Assembly (NCBI RefSeq): GCF_023618015.1
Contig: NZ_JAJKBJ010000014.1
Coordinates: forward strand, 27,496-91,495
DNA length: 64,000 bases
Origin: Legionella maioricensis
GTDB taxonomy: Bacteria > Pseudomonadota > Gammaproteobacteria > Legionellales > Legionellaceae
Reading direction: 5' to 3'
Part shown: piece after piece, positions 1 through 9,571 of the stretch
How the letters are laid out: each line of letters begins with the position of its first letter
Position numbering within the stretch: position 1 is the first letter of the stretch
Notes under the pieces: generated by a model
The model's database searches: none
What the model was told of the DNA's origin: nothing
What the model saw: the letters and a program-made list of their open reading frames with translations, nothing else
Program-made: the position numbers and the translations under genes

Positions 1-1797
1 CAAGGGCAAAGCATTGTGACGATGCGAGCGTTGCTAGGTAAACAGCAATCATATCCCAGACTTGCTGATAAAATTAAAGGAAGCATTCCTGCTTCAGTAC
101 CTAATCTGGAGCATATATATACTGCGGAACATCTTGAGCAAGCAATTAGTTGGTTACCTCATCTGGCAGAACACGAATCTATAGTGACTGCGAATGGTTT
201 TTGGATAGGCAAAGGTTGGGTGAAGCTGGCCAATCCAGGAGAGCAGGATGAGCTTGGTTTATTGAGCCGACAACAAAAAATTGTTGAGTTAGCAGGCGTT
301 GTAAGCGAATTGCAACAAAAAATTGAAGAGGTAAGAACTCAGCGCGATCAATGCCACACCCAATTACAGCAAAGTTTAAGTTATATAGAACTCTTCCAAC
401 TCAATCTTACTGCCAGTAATGAGGCGCTAAGAGGCAATATTAATGCACTCAATGTCAATGAGAAATCTATACAACATGCCGAAAGGCTTATCGCAACGAT
501 GTCCTCAGAAATTGAGGAATTGCATATTTTGTTGGAAGAAACCACAGCAGAACGATTGGAAATCACCGAAAAACTGGAGCTCTTAGAGAATCGCTCAAAA
601 GAGTACGAGCAGCAGCAAATTCAATTTGTTAAGGAAAAAGAAATTTGGCGCGAGGACTTGGAGACCAAAAATAAAGAGATGGAAGAGACTCGTGTTTTAT
701 TACACCAGGCAGAAATGGAGTCAGATAGAGAGATCACTAAAACACAACAGTTAACTGATAGAATTCATAGAGAACAAGAACGATTGGATGTATTGCAAGA
801 ACGGTTAGAACATTTGGCTCTTCTCTGTTTACAGTCTGCTACACCGGAAACAACATTGCGTGAGCAACTGGCCGAGCAATTGATGAAGCATAACGAAGTG
901 GAAATGCAATTGACTTTAAGCCGTGAACAATTAACGCAATTAAGGAAAGAACTTGAACATCTTGAGCAATTTACTTTAAACTATGACCTTGAAGTGAAGC
1001 GTGTGCAAGAACTTATTGCTCAAACGAGAATGCAGGAACAAGAATTGGCTGTCCGGGCAAGTTCTGTACAAGAGTCCCTTGATGAGTCCGATTTACGTGC
1101 GCAGCTTTTGTTGGAACATATTCCTGAGGGCACTACTCAAAGCATGCGCGAAGATGAGTTAATTGTCATTTCTGAGAAAATCAAACGTTTGGGGGCAATT
1201 AATCTTGCCGCTATTGAGGAGTTTGCTACCGAACAGCAGCGTAAACTTTATCTTGATGAACAATATGAAGATTTAAGTCAGGCTTTAGCTACTCTAGAAA
1301 CAGCTATTGAAAAGATGGATAAAGAAACCCGCACACGACTTGAAAATACCTTTGATGAAGTGAATACTTCGTTTAAGGCGCTTTTCCCCCGGCTTTTTGG
1401 CGGCGGAAGAGCGCAGCTTGAATTGACTTGTGATAATCTGTTAGAAGCTGGTATTGTAGTAATGGCACAACCCCCCGGAAAACGAAACAGTACTATTCAT
1501 TTGTTGTCCGGTGGCGAGAAAGCCATGACTGCTGTTGCATTGGTGTTTGCGATTTTTCAGTTAAATCCTTCACCATTTTGCATGTTAGATGAAGTGGATG
1601 CTCCTTTAGATGACGTAAATGTGGGACGGTTTTGCGATTTGGTAAAAGAGATGTCACAATTCGTACAATTCCTCTTTATTACTCATAATAAGGTGACTAT
1701 GGAATTGGCAGATCATTTGATTGGGGTAACCATGCGTGAGCCAGGGGTGTCGCGTTTGGTTGCGGTTGATGTGAAAGAAGCTTTGACTATGGAGTAA
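1..1797 (+). CDS. smc: Chromosome segregation ATPase SMC, 3' part (partial)
   Basis: This is the C-terminal ~598 residues of an SMC condensin ATPase; the frame is open to the first base, so the gene starts upstream of the window. The first ~85 visible residues look like the end of the hinge domain. A long Q/E/L-rich coiled-coil arm follows (to about residue 440), then the C-terminal ATPase head. The head carries the ABC signature [10 protein letters not shown] and the Walker B stretch [13 protein letters not shown], then a FITHNK switch region. SMC dimers bind and compact newly replicated DNA in the cytoplasm. The stop codon directly abuts the zipA start, which indicates one transcript. A GTG at position 16 could be mistaken for a start, but it lies inside the hinge. 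Confidence 0.96.
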   Translation, partial: QGQSIVTMRALLGKQQSYPRLADKIKGSIPASVPNLEHIYTAEHLEQAISWLPHLAEHESIVTANGFWIGKGWVKLANPGEQDELGLLSRQQKIVELAGVVSELQQKIEEVRTQRDQCHTQLQQSLSYIELFQLNLTASNEALRGNINALNVNEKSIQHAERLIATMSSEIEELHILLEETTAERLEITEKLELLENRSKEYEQQQIQFVKEKEIWREDLETKNKEMEETRVLLHQAEMESDREITKTQQLTDRIHREQERLDVLQERLEHLALLCLQSATPETTLREQLAEQLMKHNEVEMQLTLSREQLTQLRKELEHLEQFTLNYDLEVKRVQELIAQTRMQEQELAVRASSVQESLDESDLRAQLLLEHIPEGTTQSMREDELIVISEKIKRLGAINLAAIEEFATEQQRKLYLDEQYEDLSQALATLETAIEKMDKETRTRLENTFDEVNTSFKALFPRLFGGGRAQLELTCDNLLEAGIVVMAQPPGKRNSTIHLLSGGEKAMTAVALVFAIFQLNPSPFCMLDEVDAPLDDVNVGRFCDLVKEMSQFVQFLFITHNKVTMELADHLIGVTMREPGVSRLVAVDVKEALTME

Positions 1798-2580
1798 ATG
1801 ATGCAGGCAAATTGGAGTTTAATTCTTAATGTCCTGTTGTTAATTGGCGTTATAGTGGCTATTGGGCGCTTAATGAAAGCGAGAAAACAGAGCTTAAATT
1901 CAGACCGATATCAGCCATCTCTGGGTCAAAAAGAAAAGAGTTTTGATGCGCAGCCTTATAATGATGATATTATTGCGGTGCGCAAGGTGAACGTAGATAA
2001 TTTGTTTAATATGGAAACTGAGCCTGAGCCTGAGTCCGAATCTGAATCAAAATTATTCATTAAACCGATAATCACCTCGTCGGAGCCGCAGTTAATGCCG
2101 AAAGACGAGTTAGTAACAGAATCGAAAGAAGAGCCAAAAGCAGTAGCTTCGTCTACTTTAATGATGTTTTTGTTAGCAAAAGAAAACAGACAGTTTGCAG
2201 GATATGAACTCTTACAAACCGTTCTTGCCGCGGGTTTACGTTTTGGAGAAGGGCACTTATTTCATCGCCACCAATTTGCTAATGGTCAGGGGCCGGTTTT
2301 ATGTAGTTTGGCTGCAGCGACGTCAACAGGGGTTTTTGATTTGCAAAATATAGGTGCTTTTAGCGTGCGTGGTTTATGCTTATTCATGCAAGCCTCAAAG
2401 AATCCCAGTATTGATGAAGAGCGTTTTTCTATAATGTTGGAGACGGGAAGACAATTAAGTGAAGGATTGGACGCTCACTTGCTTGATGATCAACGTAAAC
2501 CACTGACTGAAGAGCGTATTGCCCGTTATCATCGTTTGCTACAAATTGAGCAAAGAGAGCTGGAATTTGCTACGGCTTAA
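1798..2580 (+). CDS. zipA: Cell division protein ZipA
   Basis: ZipA anchors FtsZ protofilaments to the inner membrane at the division site. The 260-residue protein has the family layout. A short N-terminal membrane helix (about residues 5-23) is followed by a basic cytoplasmic stretch (MKARKQ), an acidic linker of alternating Glu-Pro and Glu-Ser, and a C-terminal FtsZ-binding domain from about residue 120. That domain contains the conserved region around FCLFMQASKNPS-like residues (here LCLFMQASKNPS). The first ATG follows the smc stop with no gap. A second in-frame ATG is the next codon, so the exact start is uncertain by one residue. ligA, which often follows zipA, is not next here; murF is. 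Confidence 0.9.
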   Translation: MMQANWSLILNVLLLIGVIVAIGRLMKARKQSLNSDRYQPSLGQKEKSFDAQPYNDDIIAVRKVNVDNLFNMETEPEPESESESKLFIKPIITSSEPQLMPKDELVTESKEEPKAVASSTLMMFLLAKENRQFAGYELLQTVLAAGLRFGEGHLFHRHQFANGQGPVLCSLAAATSTGVFDLQNIGAFSVRGLCLFMQASKNPSIDEERFSIMLETGRQLSEGLDAHLLDDQRKPLTEERIARYHRLLQIEQRELEFATA

Positions 2581-2608
2581 GTAGTCCATATTTCAGGCAA
2601 GCCACTAG

Positions 2609-2802
2609 GTAGCCTGGGTGTGCTGCAACTGGGATAGGCGTAACTCGGCACCTTATTCATTTATAGAACATCAAAGCTCGGTTGCGTAGAGCCGTCTCGT
2701 GATTACCTCCACGCCCCGCGACATGTCCGCGGAACGTAGAGGTAGGGCTGGGATGGATTTTCAGAGATATGTATAAGATTAAGCTGCAAGCAGCCAGGCT
2801 AC
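2609..2802. repeat. Dispersed palindromic repeat, family A (GTAGCCTGG ends)
   Basis: The element begins with GTAGCCTGG (2609-2617) and ends with the exact reverse complement CCAGGCTAC (2794-2802), a 9-bp terminal inverted repeat. The interior contains a GC-rich dyad around GACATGTC. Related ends recur at about 17468-17553, 32623-32700, 36500-36577 and 50071-50155. It has no coding capacity and resembles a MITE or REP-like element. Confidence 0.6.
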
Positions 2803-2883
2803 GCTTGACTGATCACCACTTTTCTGAAGACTTGCTCTATAAATTAAATCTTTCTTATAGCGATTCATCTTGAACTATGAGCG

Positions 2884-2901
2884 CTAGTGTTAGTACACTA
2901 G
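2884..2901. promoter_or_regulatory. Hairpin in the murF leader
   Basis: The arms CTAGTGT (2884-2890) and ACACTAG (2895-2901) form a perfect 7-bp stem with a 4-base loop, 23 bases before the murF ATG. A short T-run follows. It could be a weak terminator of the upstream transcript or an operator; the sequence does not decide. Confidence 0.3.
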
Positions 2902-2924
2902 ACTTTTAGCCTTATCTTAATACT

Positions 2925-4253
2925 ATGAACCTAAATACCATTGCAGCCCTTCTTTCCCAATCGTGTCAGATAAATACTGATATTACCGGTATTTGTACTG
3001 ATAGTCGCCAAATCAAACCTGGGAATTTATTTATAGCGATTCCGGGGGAACATTTTGATGGCCATAATTTCGTCAAAGAGGTAGAGGCAAAAGGAGCCTT
3101 GGCGGCAGTGGTTAATCATTTTATTGAGGGTGTTCAAATTCCCCAATTTATTGTTGCAGATCCATTACTGGCTTTAGCCAAAATTGCAGCGGCCCATCGG
3201 CAAGATATTTCTTGCCCAGTGATTGCTCTAACCGGATCTAACGGCAAGACCACGGTCAAAGAAATGATCGCGGCTATTCTGCCTTCTCCGTCGCACGCCA
3301 CCAAGGGGAATTTAAATAACCATATTGGTGTGCCTTTAAGCGTGTTGGAATTAAATAATCAGCATCGTTATGCGGTTTTTGAATTAGGAGCTAATCATTT
3401 AGGGGAAATTGCTCATACTGTGGCCATAGTACATCCTGATGTTACTTTGATTAATAACATTGCTCCGGCACATGTTGAGGGCTTTGGTTCTATTGATGGT
3501 GTTGCACGTGCTAAAGGGGAAATTCATCAGGGCTTATCTTCTACAGGAATTGCGGTAGTTAATGATGATGATGCTTATGCTCATTTTTGGGATGATCTAC
3601 TTGCAGATAAAAGAGTGCTACGTTTTTCCGCAGTTCATATTGCTGATATTTATGCTCAGGACGCAAGATTAGATTCTCATGGTCGTGGGCAGTTTTCTTT
3701 AGTGTTACCCAATGGTCGTGCTGATATTGAATTGCAGGTTCCAGGACTACATAATGTGCGCAATGCGTTAGCTGCAGCAGCTTGTTGTTATGCTGTAGGC
3801 ATTTCGATTAAAGACATCCAAAGAGGTTTAAGTCATTTTGGTGGCGTAAAAGGACGTATGACCATTTTGACTGGTAAAAATCAGGCAACAATTATTGATG
3901 ATACATATAACGCGAATTTACGATCTGTCTTAACCGGTCTTGAGGTGTTGGCGGCACGCTCAGGAAAAAAAGTCTTTGTATTCGGCGATATGGGTGAGTT
4001 GGGAGCATGGGCTACACAACATCACCAAGAAGTAGGTTTGGCTGCGCGTCAATTGGGAATTGATCGGTTATTAAGTTGTGGTTCATACAGTGCATTAGCC
4101 TCTGAAGCATTTGGGGACGGAGGGCATCATTGTTCCAGCCAAGAGGAGCTAGCCCAAATTGTACTCAAAGAGTTGACTTCTGATACTACTGTTTTAGTAA
4201 AAGGCTCACGTTCCAGCGCTATGGAAAAAATTGTGCATAAACTGCTTAATTGA
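2925..4253 (+). CDS. murF: UDP-N-acetylmuramoyl-tripeptide--D-alanyl-D-alanine ligase MurF
   Basis: MurF adds D-Ala-D-Ala to UDP-MurNAc-tripeptide using ATP, the last cytoplasmic step of the muramyl peptide. The 442 residues have the three Mur-ligase domains. An N-terminal substrate domain contains TDSRQIKPGNLFIAIPGE. A central ATPase domain has the P-loop LTGSNGKTTVKEM (near residue 105) and the GNLNNHIGVP motif. The C-terminal Rossmann domain carries DDTYNAN. The length is typical for MurF. The gene opens the dcw block here and is followed by a 102-base gap before mraY. Its product supplies the substrate of MraY. Confidence 0.96.
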   Translation: MNLNTIAALLSQSCQINTDITGICTDSRQIKPGNLFIAIPGEHFDGHNFVKEVEAKGALAAVVNHFIEGVQIPQFIVADPLLALAKIAAAHRQDISCPVIALTGSNGKTTVKEMIAAILPSPSHATKGNLNNHIGVPLSVLELNNQHRYAVFELGANHLGEIAHTVAIVHPDVTLINNIAPAHVEGFGSIDGVARAKGEIHQGLSSTGIAVVNDDDAYAHFWDDLLADKRVLRFSAVHIADIYAQDARLDSHGRGQFSLVLPNGRADIELQVPGLHNVRNALAAAACCYAVGISIKDIQRGLSHFGGVKGRMTILTGKNQATIIDDTYNANLRSVLTGLEVLAARSGKKVFVFGDMGELGAWATQHHQEVGLAARQLGIDRLLSCGSYSALASEAFGDGGHHCSSQEELAQIVLKELTSDTTVLVKGSRSSAMEKIVHKLLN

Positions 4254-4355
4254 TGTTGAGTGAGTATGATATGCTTGGTCGCTTTTTGCCCCCATCATGG
4301 GGTTGCGCTTAATTTTGTGAATTGACCACAGTCTTTATTAACAAGAGGAACAATT

Positions 4356-5441
4356 ATGCTCTATTGGCTAACGCAGTTATTTCAAGGACAGTATCATGCG
4401 TTAAGAGTTTTTCAATATCTGACATTTAGATCCATTTTAGCATCTTTAACTGCTCTTATGGTAGGTTTATTGTGCGGCCCATTGATGATCCGATGGCTGC
4501 GTGGGTTACAAATTGGTCAGATGGTTCGAGATGATGGGCCTCAAACCCACTTATCAAAAGCAGGAACTCCTACCATGGGGGGAGTTCTAATTTTATTAGC
4601 GATTACCGTCAGTTGTTTGCTTTGGTGTGATTTACAGCAATCAAGTTTATGGCTTGTTCTTTTGGTCACTTTAGGTAATGGCCTGGTTGGATGGGTCGAT
4701 GATTACCGTAAACTCGTATTAAAAAATAGCAAAGGTTTACCAGGCCGCTGGAAATATTTTTGGCAGTCAGTGATTGCCCTTCTGGCCGTGATTTATCTCT
4801 ACATGAATGCAAGTTTGCCCGTACATACCCAACTGATTCTTCCTTTTTTTAAAACAATAACCTGGGATCTGGGTCTTTTATTTCCTGTGCTTGCTTATTT
4901 TGTTATTGTGGGATCCAGTAATGCGGTGAATCTGACGGATGGATTAGATGGTTTGGCCATTATGCCCATAGTCATGGTCGCGGGTGCCTTAGGTATTTTT
5001 GCTTATGCTTCCAGTAATGCGTTATATTCTAATTACCTGGCCATACCTTTTGTTCCCAATACCGGTGAGTTAACTATTTTTTGTTCTTCTATAGTGGGCG
5101 CGGGTTTAGGCTTTCTTTGGTATAACAGTTATCCTGCGCAAGTTTTTATGGGGGATGTCGGCTCTTTAGCTCTGGGGGCGGCTCTTGGCATAGTCGCTAT
5201 AGTCGTCAGACAGGAACTTGTGTTATTAATAATGGGAGGTTTGTTTGTTATCGAAACTATTTCCGTTATTTTGCAGGTAGGTTATTTTAAATATACTCAC
5301 GGCAAGAGACTGTTTCGTATGGCTCCCTTACATCACCATTTTGAATTGAAGGGATGGTCAGAACCTAAGGTAATCGTCAGATTCTGGATTATTACAGTTG
5401 TATTTGTGTTATGCGGATTGGCTACTTTAAAACTTCGATAG
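4356..5441 (+). CDS. mraY: Phospho-N-acetylmuramoyl-pentapeptide-transferase MraY
   Basis: MraY transfers phospho-MurNAc-pentapeptide from UDP to undecaprenyl phosphate, making lipid I at the inner membrane. The 361-residue protein is almost entirely hydrophobic, with about ten membrane segments as in the family. It shows the family's signature motifs: [18 protein letters not shown] near residue 60, the aspartate pair in [18 protein letters not shown], and the histidine motif [12 protein letters not shown] near the C terminus. The ATG is preceded by AGAGGAA at a good ribosome-binding distance. murD follows 13 bases later. Confidence 0.97.
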   Translation: MLYWLTQLFQGQYHALRVFQYLTFRSILASLTALMVGLLCGPLMIRWLRGLQIGQMVRDDGPQTHLSKAGTPTMGGVLILLAITVSCLLWCDLQQSSLWLVLLVTLGNGLVGWVDDYRKLVLKNSKGLPGRWKYFWQSVIALLAVIYLYMNASLPVHTQLILPFFKTITWDLGLLFPVLAYFVIVGSSNAVNLTDGLDGLAIMPIVMVAGALGIFAYASSNALYSNYLAIPFVPNTGELTIFCSSIVGAGLGFLWYNSYPAQVFMGDVGSLALGAALGIVAIVVRQELVLLIMGGLFVIETISVILQVGYFKYTHGKRLFRMAPLHHHFELKGWSEPKVIVRFWIITVVFVLCGLATLKLR

Positions 5442-5454
5442 GCAAGGTGCATTC

Positions 5455-6798
5455 ATGGATCATTCTTTATATTTAGTTGCGGGTTTAGGTAAGACTGGAC
5501 TTTCTATAGCGCGTTATCTGCATAGAAATAACAAATCGTTTATAGCATTTGATACACGTAAAGAAGCGCCTGGTTTAGCAGAGTTTAATGCCGAATTTCC
5601 CAATGTTCCGGTTTATCTGGGACAAATACCAGCAGATGTATTAAGTAAGTTAACTGATATAATTGCCAGCCCTGGATTATCACTTGATACTCCTTTCCTG
5701 AAAGAGGCGCGACAAGCAGGTGTGGCCATCTATGGCGACATCGAGTGTCTGGCTCGAGAGGTCAATGCTCCTATAGTTGCGATTACCGGAACTAATGGCA
5801 AGTCGACAGTAACTACCCTGGTGGGGGAGATGGCCAAAGCGGCAGGATTCCGTGTGGCTGTTGCGGGAAATATTGGCACTCCGGTATTGGATCTGTTGGA
5901 TGATGAGCACCAATATGATTTATGGGTTTTAGAGTTATCCAGCTTCCAGCTCGATTTAACGTTCTCTTTGTCACCGGTCGTTGCAACTATTCTCAACGTA
6001 ACGCCCGACCATTTAGACAGGCATCATACTTTAGAGGCGTACACACAAGCCAAGCAACAAATTTATCATCAGGCAAAAATCGCATTATTTAATCGTGATG
6101 ATCCTTACACTACTCCAACCGTTCAAGATAATTCCAACCAGCAGTGCATCTCTTTTGGTAAGAGTCGTCCTGCGACTGGAAACTGGGGGCTGATTGACCA
6201 AGAGAATAAAACTTATCTGGCCAAAGGCGATGATTGCCTCTTACCTGTAGAGTCTTTATTAATCAAGGGCGTACATAATTGGCTTAATGCCCTGGCCTCA
6301 TGTGCTTTAGCTGAAGCAGCCGGGATACCCATTCAGCATATAATTAAGGTTTTAAAAACATTTGGGGGATTACCTCATCGTTGTCAATGGATAAGAACTT
6401 TAGACGGTGTCGAGTGGATCAATGATTCAAAAGGGACCAATGTGGGGGCGACCATCTCGGCCATTAATGGAATAGGAGGCTCTATGCAAGGAAAAATTGT
6501 TCTTATCGCAGGTGGACAAGGGAAGGGAGCGGATTTTCAGGAGCTTGCGCAACCTATTGCAGATTTTGTTCGTTCTATAGTACTGATTGGGGAAGATGCG
6601 GATAAAATGGATGCAGCGCTAGCTCATGTGGTGCCTATAGTGCGCGCCTCTTCGCTGGAAGGAGCTGTCACGATGGCGAGAACTCAGGCTAAACCTGGTG
6701 ATGTCGTTTTGTTATCTCCTGCCTGTGCGAGCTTGGATATGTTTCGCGACTTTAATCATCGAGGTGATGTGTTTGCGTCCTCCGTTGTCGGATTATAA
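5455..6798 (+). CDS. murD: UDP-N-acetylmuramoyl-L-alanine--D-glutamate ligase MurD
   Basis: MurD adds D-glutamate to UDP-MurNAc-L-Ala. The 447 residues begin with a Rossmann-like UDP-binding domain (VAGLGKTGLSIARYL). The ATPase domain has the P-loop ITGTNGKSTVTTL (near residue 110) and the ELSSFQLD motif, followed by LNVTPDHLDRH. The C-terminal ligase domain carries NDSKGTN and ends with LLSPACASLDMFRDFNHRG, a MurD hallmark. Length and domain order are normal. The gene is 13 bases after mraY and 5 bases before ftsW, so it is almost certainly co-transcribed with both. Confidence 0.97.
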   Translation: MDHSLYLVAGLGKTGLSIARYLHRNNKSFIAFDTRKEAPGLAEFNAEFPNVPVYLGQIPADVLSKLTDIIASPGLSLDTPFLKEARQAGVAIYGDIECLAREVNAPIVAITGTNGKSTVTTLVGEMAKAAGFRVAVAGNIGTPVLDLLDDEHQYDLWVLELSSFQLDLTFSLSPVVATILNVTPDHLDRHHTLEAYTQAKQQIYHQAKIALFNRDDPYTTPTVQDNSNQQCISFGKSRPATGNWGLIDQENKTYLAKGDDCLLPVESLLIKGVHNWLNALASCALAEAAGIPIQHIIKVLKTFGGLPHRCQWIRTLDGVEWINDSKGTNVGATISAINGIGGSMQGKIVLIAGGQGKGADFQELAQPIADFVRSIVLIGEDADKMDAALAHVVPIVRASSLEGAVTMARTQAKPGDVVLLSPACASLDMFRDFNHRGDVFASSVVGL

Positions 6799-6803
6799 GT
6801 ACT

Positions 6804-7979
6804 ATGCGACCGAGACATCTAAATCAGCGAGGTAAACCCGTCAGTAAACCAATTTCACTCTATGACAAATGGTTAATAGGAGCAGTTTTTGGTTTGTTGA
6901 TTATTGGTTTAATGATGGTAGCCTCTAGCTCGGTTATGATTTCTACAAAATATTTTCATCAACCGTTTCATTTTTTGATTAGGCAGGCCTGTTATTTATT
7001 TGCAGGTTTGATGGTTGCTTTAGTTGTTATTCGAACCGACAGTAGTTTCTGGGAAAAAATCAGCATGCCCATGCTGATTGTCTGTTTGTTTATGTTGCTT
7101 ATTGTCTTAATTCCAGGAATTGGACGAACTGTAAACGGCAGTCGACGGTGGTTGGCGTTTGGACCAATAGGGATTCAAGTCTCTGAAATGGCCAAGTTGA
7201 CCATGATATTTTATCTTTCTGGTTATTTAGTGCGTCAACAAAAAGCAGTAAGCGAGAGTATTGTGGGTTTTATTAAGCCGATGATGATATTGGGCGTTGT
7301 GTCAGTATTATTGCTTCTTGAACCTGATTTTGGTGCCACAGTGGTCATTTCAGGCACGGTAATGGCTTTGCTTTTTTTAGCAGGAGTAAAGTTACGCTAT
7401 TATATTGGTCTGATGTTATTGGTAATCAGTGCGCTTGCCTTATTAGCGGTCTCTTCTCCTTACCGGGTTGCTCGTTTAACTGCATTTTTAGATCCCTGGG
7501 CCGATCAATACAACAGTGGTTATCAGCTCACACAATCTTTGATTGCTTTTGGACGGGGCGGATGGTTTGGTTCTGGTTTGGGCGAGAGCATACAGAAGTT
7601 GTTGTATTTGCCTGAAGCACATACTGATTTTTTATTTGCGGTATTAGCTGAGGAGCTGGGGCTCGTTGGAATTTTAGTTGTAATGGCTTTATATAGTATA
7701 CTAGTTATTAGAGGACTTACAATCGGATATACCGCCCATACCCAAGAACGCTTGTTTGCATCGTTTACTGCTTATGGTCTGACCTTCTGGTTGGCTTTGC
7801 AAGCTGCGATCAATATGGGAGTAAATGCTGGTTTGTTACCAACAAAAGGATTAACACTGCCATTACTCAGTTATGGTGGTGCCAGTATGGTAATTAATTG
7901 TGTGGTCATCGCATTATTATTGCGTATCGATCACGAAAATCGTTGGCAGTCTCTTGGATTGAGAACGCTGGCAGCATAA
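6804..7979 (+). CDS. ftsW: Septal peptidoglycan glycosyltransferase / lipid II protein FtsW
   Basis: FtsW is the SEDS-family polymerase that acts with FtsI at the septum. The 391-residue protein has about ten membrane helices. It carries SEDS motifs GSRRWLAFGPIGIQVSEMAKL, the loop around RLTAFLDPWADQ..GYQLTQSL, the EAHTDFLFAVLAEELG motif, and GLLPTKGLTLPLLSYGGASM near the end. These distinguish it from other polytopic proteins. The first ~20 residues are a polar cytoplasmic tail. murC starts only 9 bases after the stop, whereas murG normally sits between these two genes. Confidence 0.96.
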   Translation: MRPRHLNQRGKPVSKPISLYDKWLIGAVFGLLIIGLMMVASSSVMISTKYFHQPFHFLIRQACYLFAGLMVALVVIRTDSSFWEKISMPMLIVCLFMLLIVLIPGIGRTVNGSRRWLAFGPIGIQVSEMAKLTMIFYLSGYLVRQQKAVSESIVGFIKPMMILGVVSVLLLLEPDFGATVVISGTVMALLFLAGVKLRYYIGLMLLVISALALLAVSSPYRVARLTAFLDPWADQYNSGYQLTQSLIAFGRGGWFGSGLGESIQKLLYLPEAHTDFLFAVLAEELGLVGILVVMALYSILVIRGLTIGYTAHTQERLFASFTAYGLTFWLALQAAINMGVNAGLLPTKGLTLPLLSYGGASMVINCVVIALLLRIDHENRWQSLGLRTLAA

Positions 7980-7988
7980 GGGGGAATT

Positions 7989-9398
7989 GTGAATAATTCA
8001 GGACAATTTGTATTTCCACGGATGGGACATGTAGAGCAAATTCATTTTGTTGGTATTGGTGGGGTCGGTATGTGTGGTATTGCCGAAGTATTGCATAATC
8101 AGGGCTACCGCATTACCGGCTCTGATATTGGCGAAAGCGCTACTGTGCAACGCTTGAGATCCTTGGGAATTCAGGTTTATATCGGACACCGGGTAGAAAA
8201 TATCAAAGGTGCTGATGTGGTGGTTCGCTCTTCAGCGGTTGATATGAATAATCCTGAAATTTCAGCAGCACGGGAATTAATGATTCCGGTAATCCCAAGA
8301 GCTGCGATGCTTGCCGAATTAATGAGATTCCGGCATGGGATTGCTATAGCTGGAACTCATGGTAAAACAACAACTACCAGTCTGGTGAGCAGTCTACTGG
8401 CTGAAGGGGGATTAGATCCCAGCTTTGTTATTGGTGGTAAATTAAATAGCTGTGGTACTAATGCTCAATTAGGTAAATCAGCCTATTTTGTTGTTGAGGC
8501 TGACGAAAGCGATGCTTCCTTCTTGTTTTTAAAACCCATGATGGCAGTGGTTACTAATATAGATGCTGACCACATGGATACTTATGAAGATAGTTTTGAT
8601 AAGTTAAGAACAACTTTTGTTGAGTTTCTCCATCATTTGCCTTTTTATGGTTTAGCTGTGGTGTGTATTGAAGATGAAGAGATTTGCCGAATTCTCCCGG
8701 CCATTCAAAGACCCACTTTAACTTATGGATTCAAAGAAGAAGCGCATTATCGTGCGGTGGATTGGACCCAAAACGAGATGTTAAGTCAGTTTACAGTCAT
8801 CAGACCGGCACCTCATTTACCATTAACCATCCAGTTTCAGTATCCTGGCCGTCATAATGTACTAAATGCCTTGGCTTCAATTGCTATTGCTACGGAAGTG
8901 GGTGTTGATGATGATTCCATTATACGTGGTCTGAAAAAATTTCAGGGGGTAGGGCGTCGTTTCCAGATGTTGGGTGAAAAACAATTTGAGAACGGTTCTG
9001 CTATTGTGGTTGATGATTACGGACATCATCCTCAAGAAATTTTATCCACCATCGATGCCTTCAGACGAGTTTGGCCTAATAAGCGTTTAGTCCATGTGTT
9101 TCAACCGCATCGTTATACCCGAACTCAATCGTTGCATAGTCAATTTGTTGACGTGTTGAGTCTCGCTGATGAATTATTATTATTTGACATTTATGCGGCA
9201 GGTGAAACCGCCATTCCGGGTATCACGAGCGAAAGCCTGGCGGATAAAATCAGGGCTAATGATAAAAAAGTAACTTTGGTGAATGAACAATCGCTTAAAG
9301 CACGGCTGGATGAATATATTAAAGATGGTGATGTTATTCTGATGCAAGGTGCTGGAAGTATCGGTCAAATGGCAGTGAACCTGATGAAAAAAATGTGA
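7989..9398 (+). CDS. murC: UDP-N-acetylmuramate--L-alanine ligase MurC
   Basis: MurC starts the stem peptide by joining L-alanine to UDP-MurNAc. The 469 residues show the N-terminal nucleotide-binding motif HFVGIGGVGMCGIAEVL, the P-loop GTHGKTTTTSLV (near residue 118), VVEADESDASF, the DADHMDTY motif and the C-terminal DDYGHHPQEI with FQPHRYTR. All are standard for MurC. The start is a GTG preceded by GGGGGAA four bases upstream. A short murB remnant follows 8 bases after the stop. Confidence 0.96.
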   Translation: MNNSGQFVFPRMGHVEQIHFVGIGGVGMCGIAEVLHNQGYRITGSDIGESATVQRLRSLGIQVYIGHRVENIKGADVVVRSSAVDMNNPEISAARELMIPVIPRAAMLAELMRFRHGIAIAGTHGKTTTTSLVSSLLAEGGLDPSFVIGGKLNSCGTNAQLGKSAYFVVEADESDASFLFLKPMMAVVTNIDADHMDTYEDSFDKLRTTFVEFLHHLPFYGLAVVCIEDEEICRILPAIQRPTLTYGFKEEAHYRAVDWTQNEMLSQFTVIRPAPHLPLTIQFQYPGRHNVLNALASIAIATEVGVDDDSIIRGLKKFQGVGRRFQMLGEKQFENGSAIVVDDYGHHPQEILSTIDAFRRVWPNKRLVHVFQPHRYTRTQSLHSQFVDVLSLADELLLFDIYAAGETAIPGITSESLADKIRANDKKVTLVNEQSLKARLDEYIKDGDVILMQGAGSIGQMAVNLMKKM

Positions 9399-9406
9399 GA
9401 GTCGGC

Positions 9407-9571
9407 ATGAGCATAATGGAGAAAGGCGACGTTGCTAATTTTATTATCAATCAACACGGTTCTGCATCAGCTGCTGATATTGAAGCATTGATTCATTTGG
9501 TGCAAACTAAAGTTCGTGAGCAAACAACTATTGAGATGATTCACGAAGTACATATTATTGGAGACTGTTAA
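9407..9571 (+). pseudogene. murB: C-terminal remnant of UDP-N-acetylenolpyruvoylglucosamine reductase (MurB)
   Basis: An open frame of 54 codons fills the gap between murC and ddl. Its product contains ANFIINQHGSASAADIEAL followed by IHLVQTKVREQ, which matches the very end of MurB proteins (the region after the SEKHANFI motif). A full MurB is about 300 residues. The FAD-binding part and the catalytic serine and glutamate regions are missing. The remnant is in frame, lies in the normal murB position, and its TAA overlaps the ddl ATG (TAATG). It was probably left by an internal deletion. Whether the short peptide is translated is unknown. Confidence 0.75.

Larger units (their letters stand above)
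2581..2924. other. Gap between zipA and murF with repeat and hairpin
   Basis: No convincing gene lies in this 344-base stretch. It holds a repeat element at 2609-2802 (separate entry) and a 7-bp hairpin with a 4-base loop at 2884-2901 just upstream of murF. The dcw genes that usually precede murF (ftsL, ftsI, murE) are absent, so this gap is where the usual gene order is broken. Confidence 0.6.
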
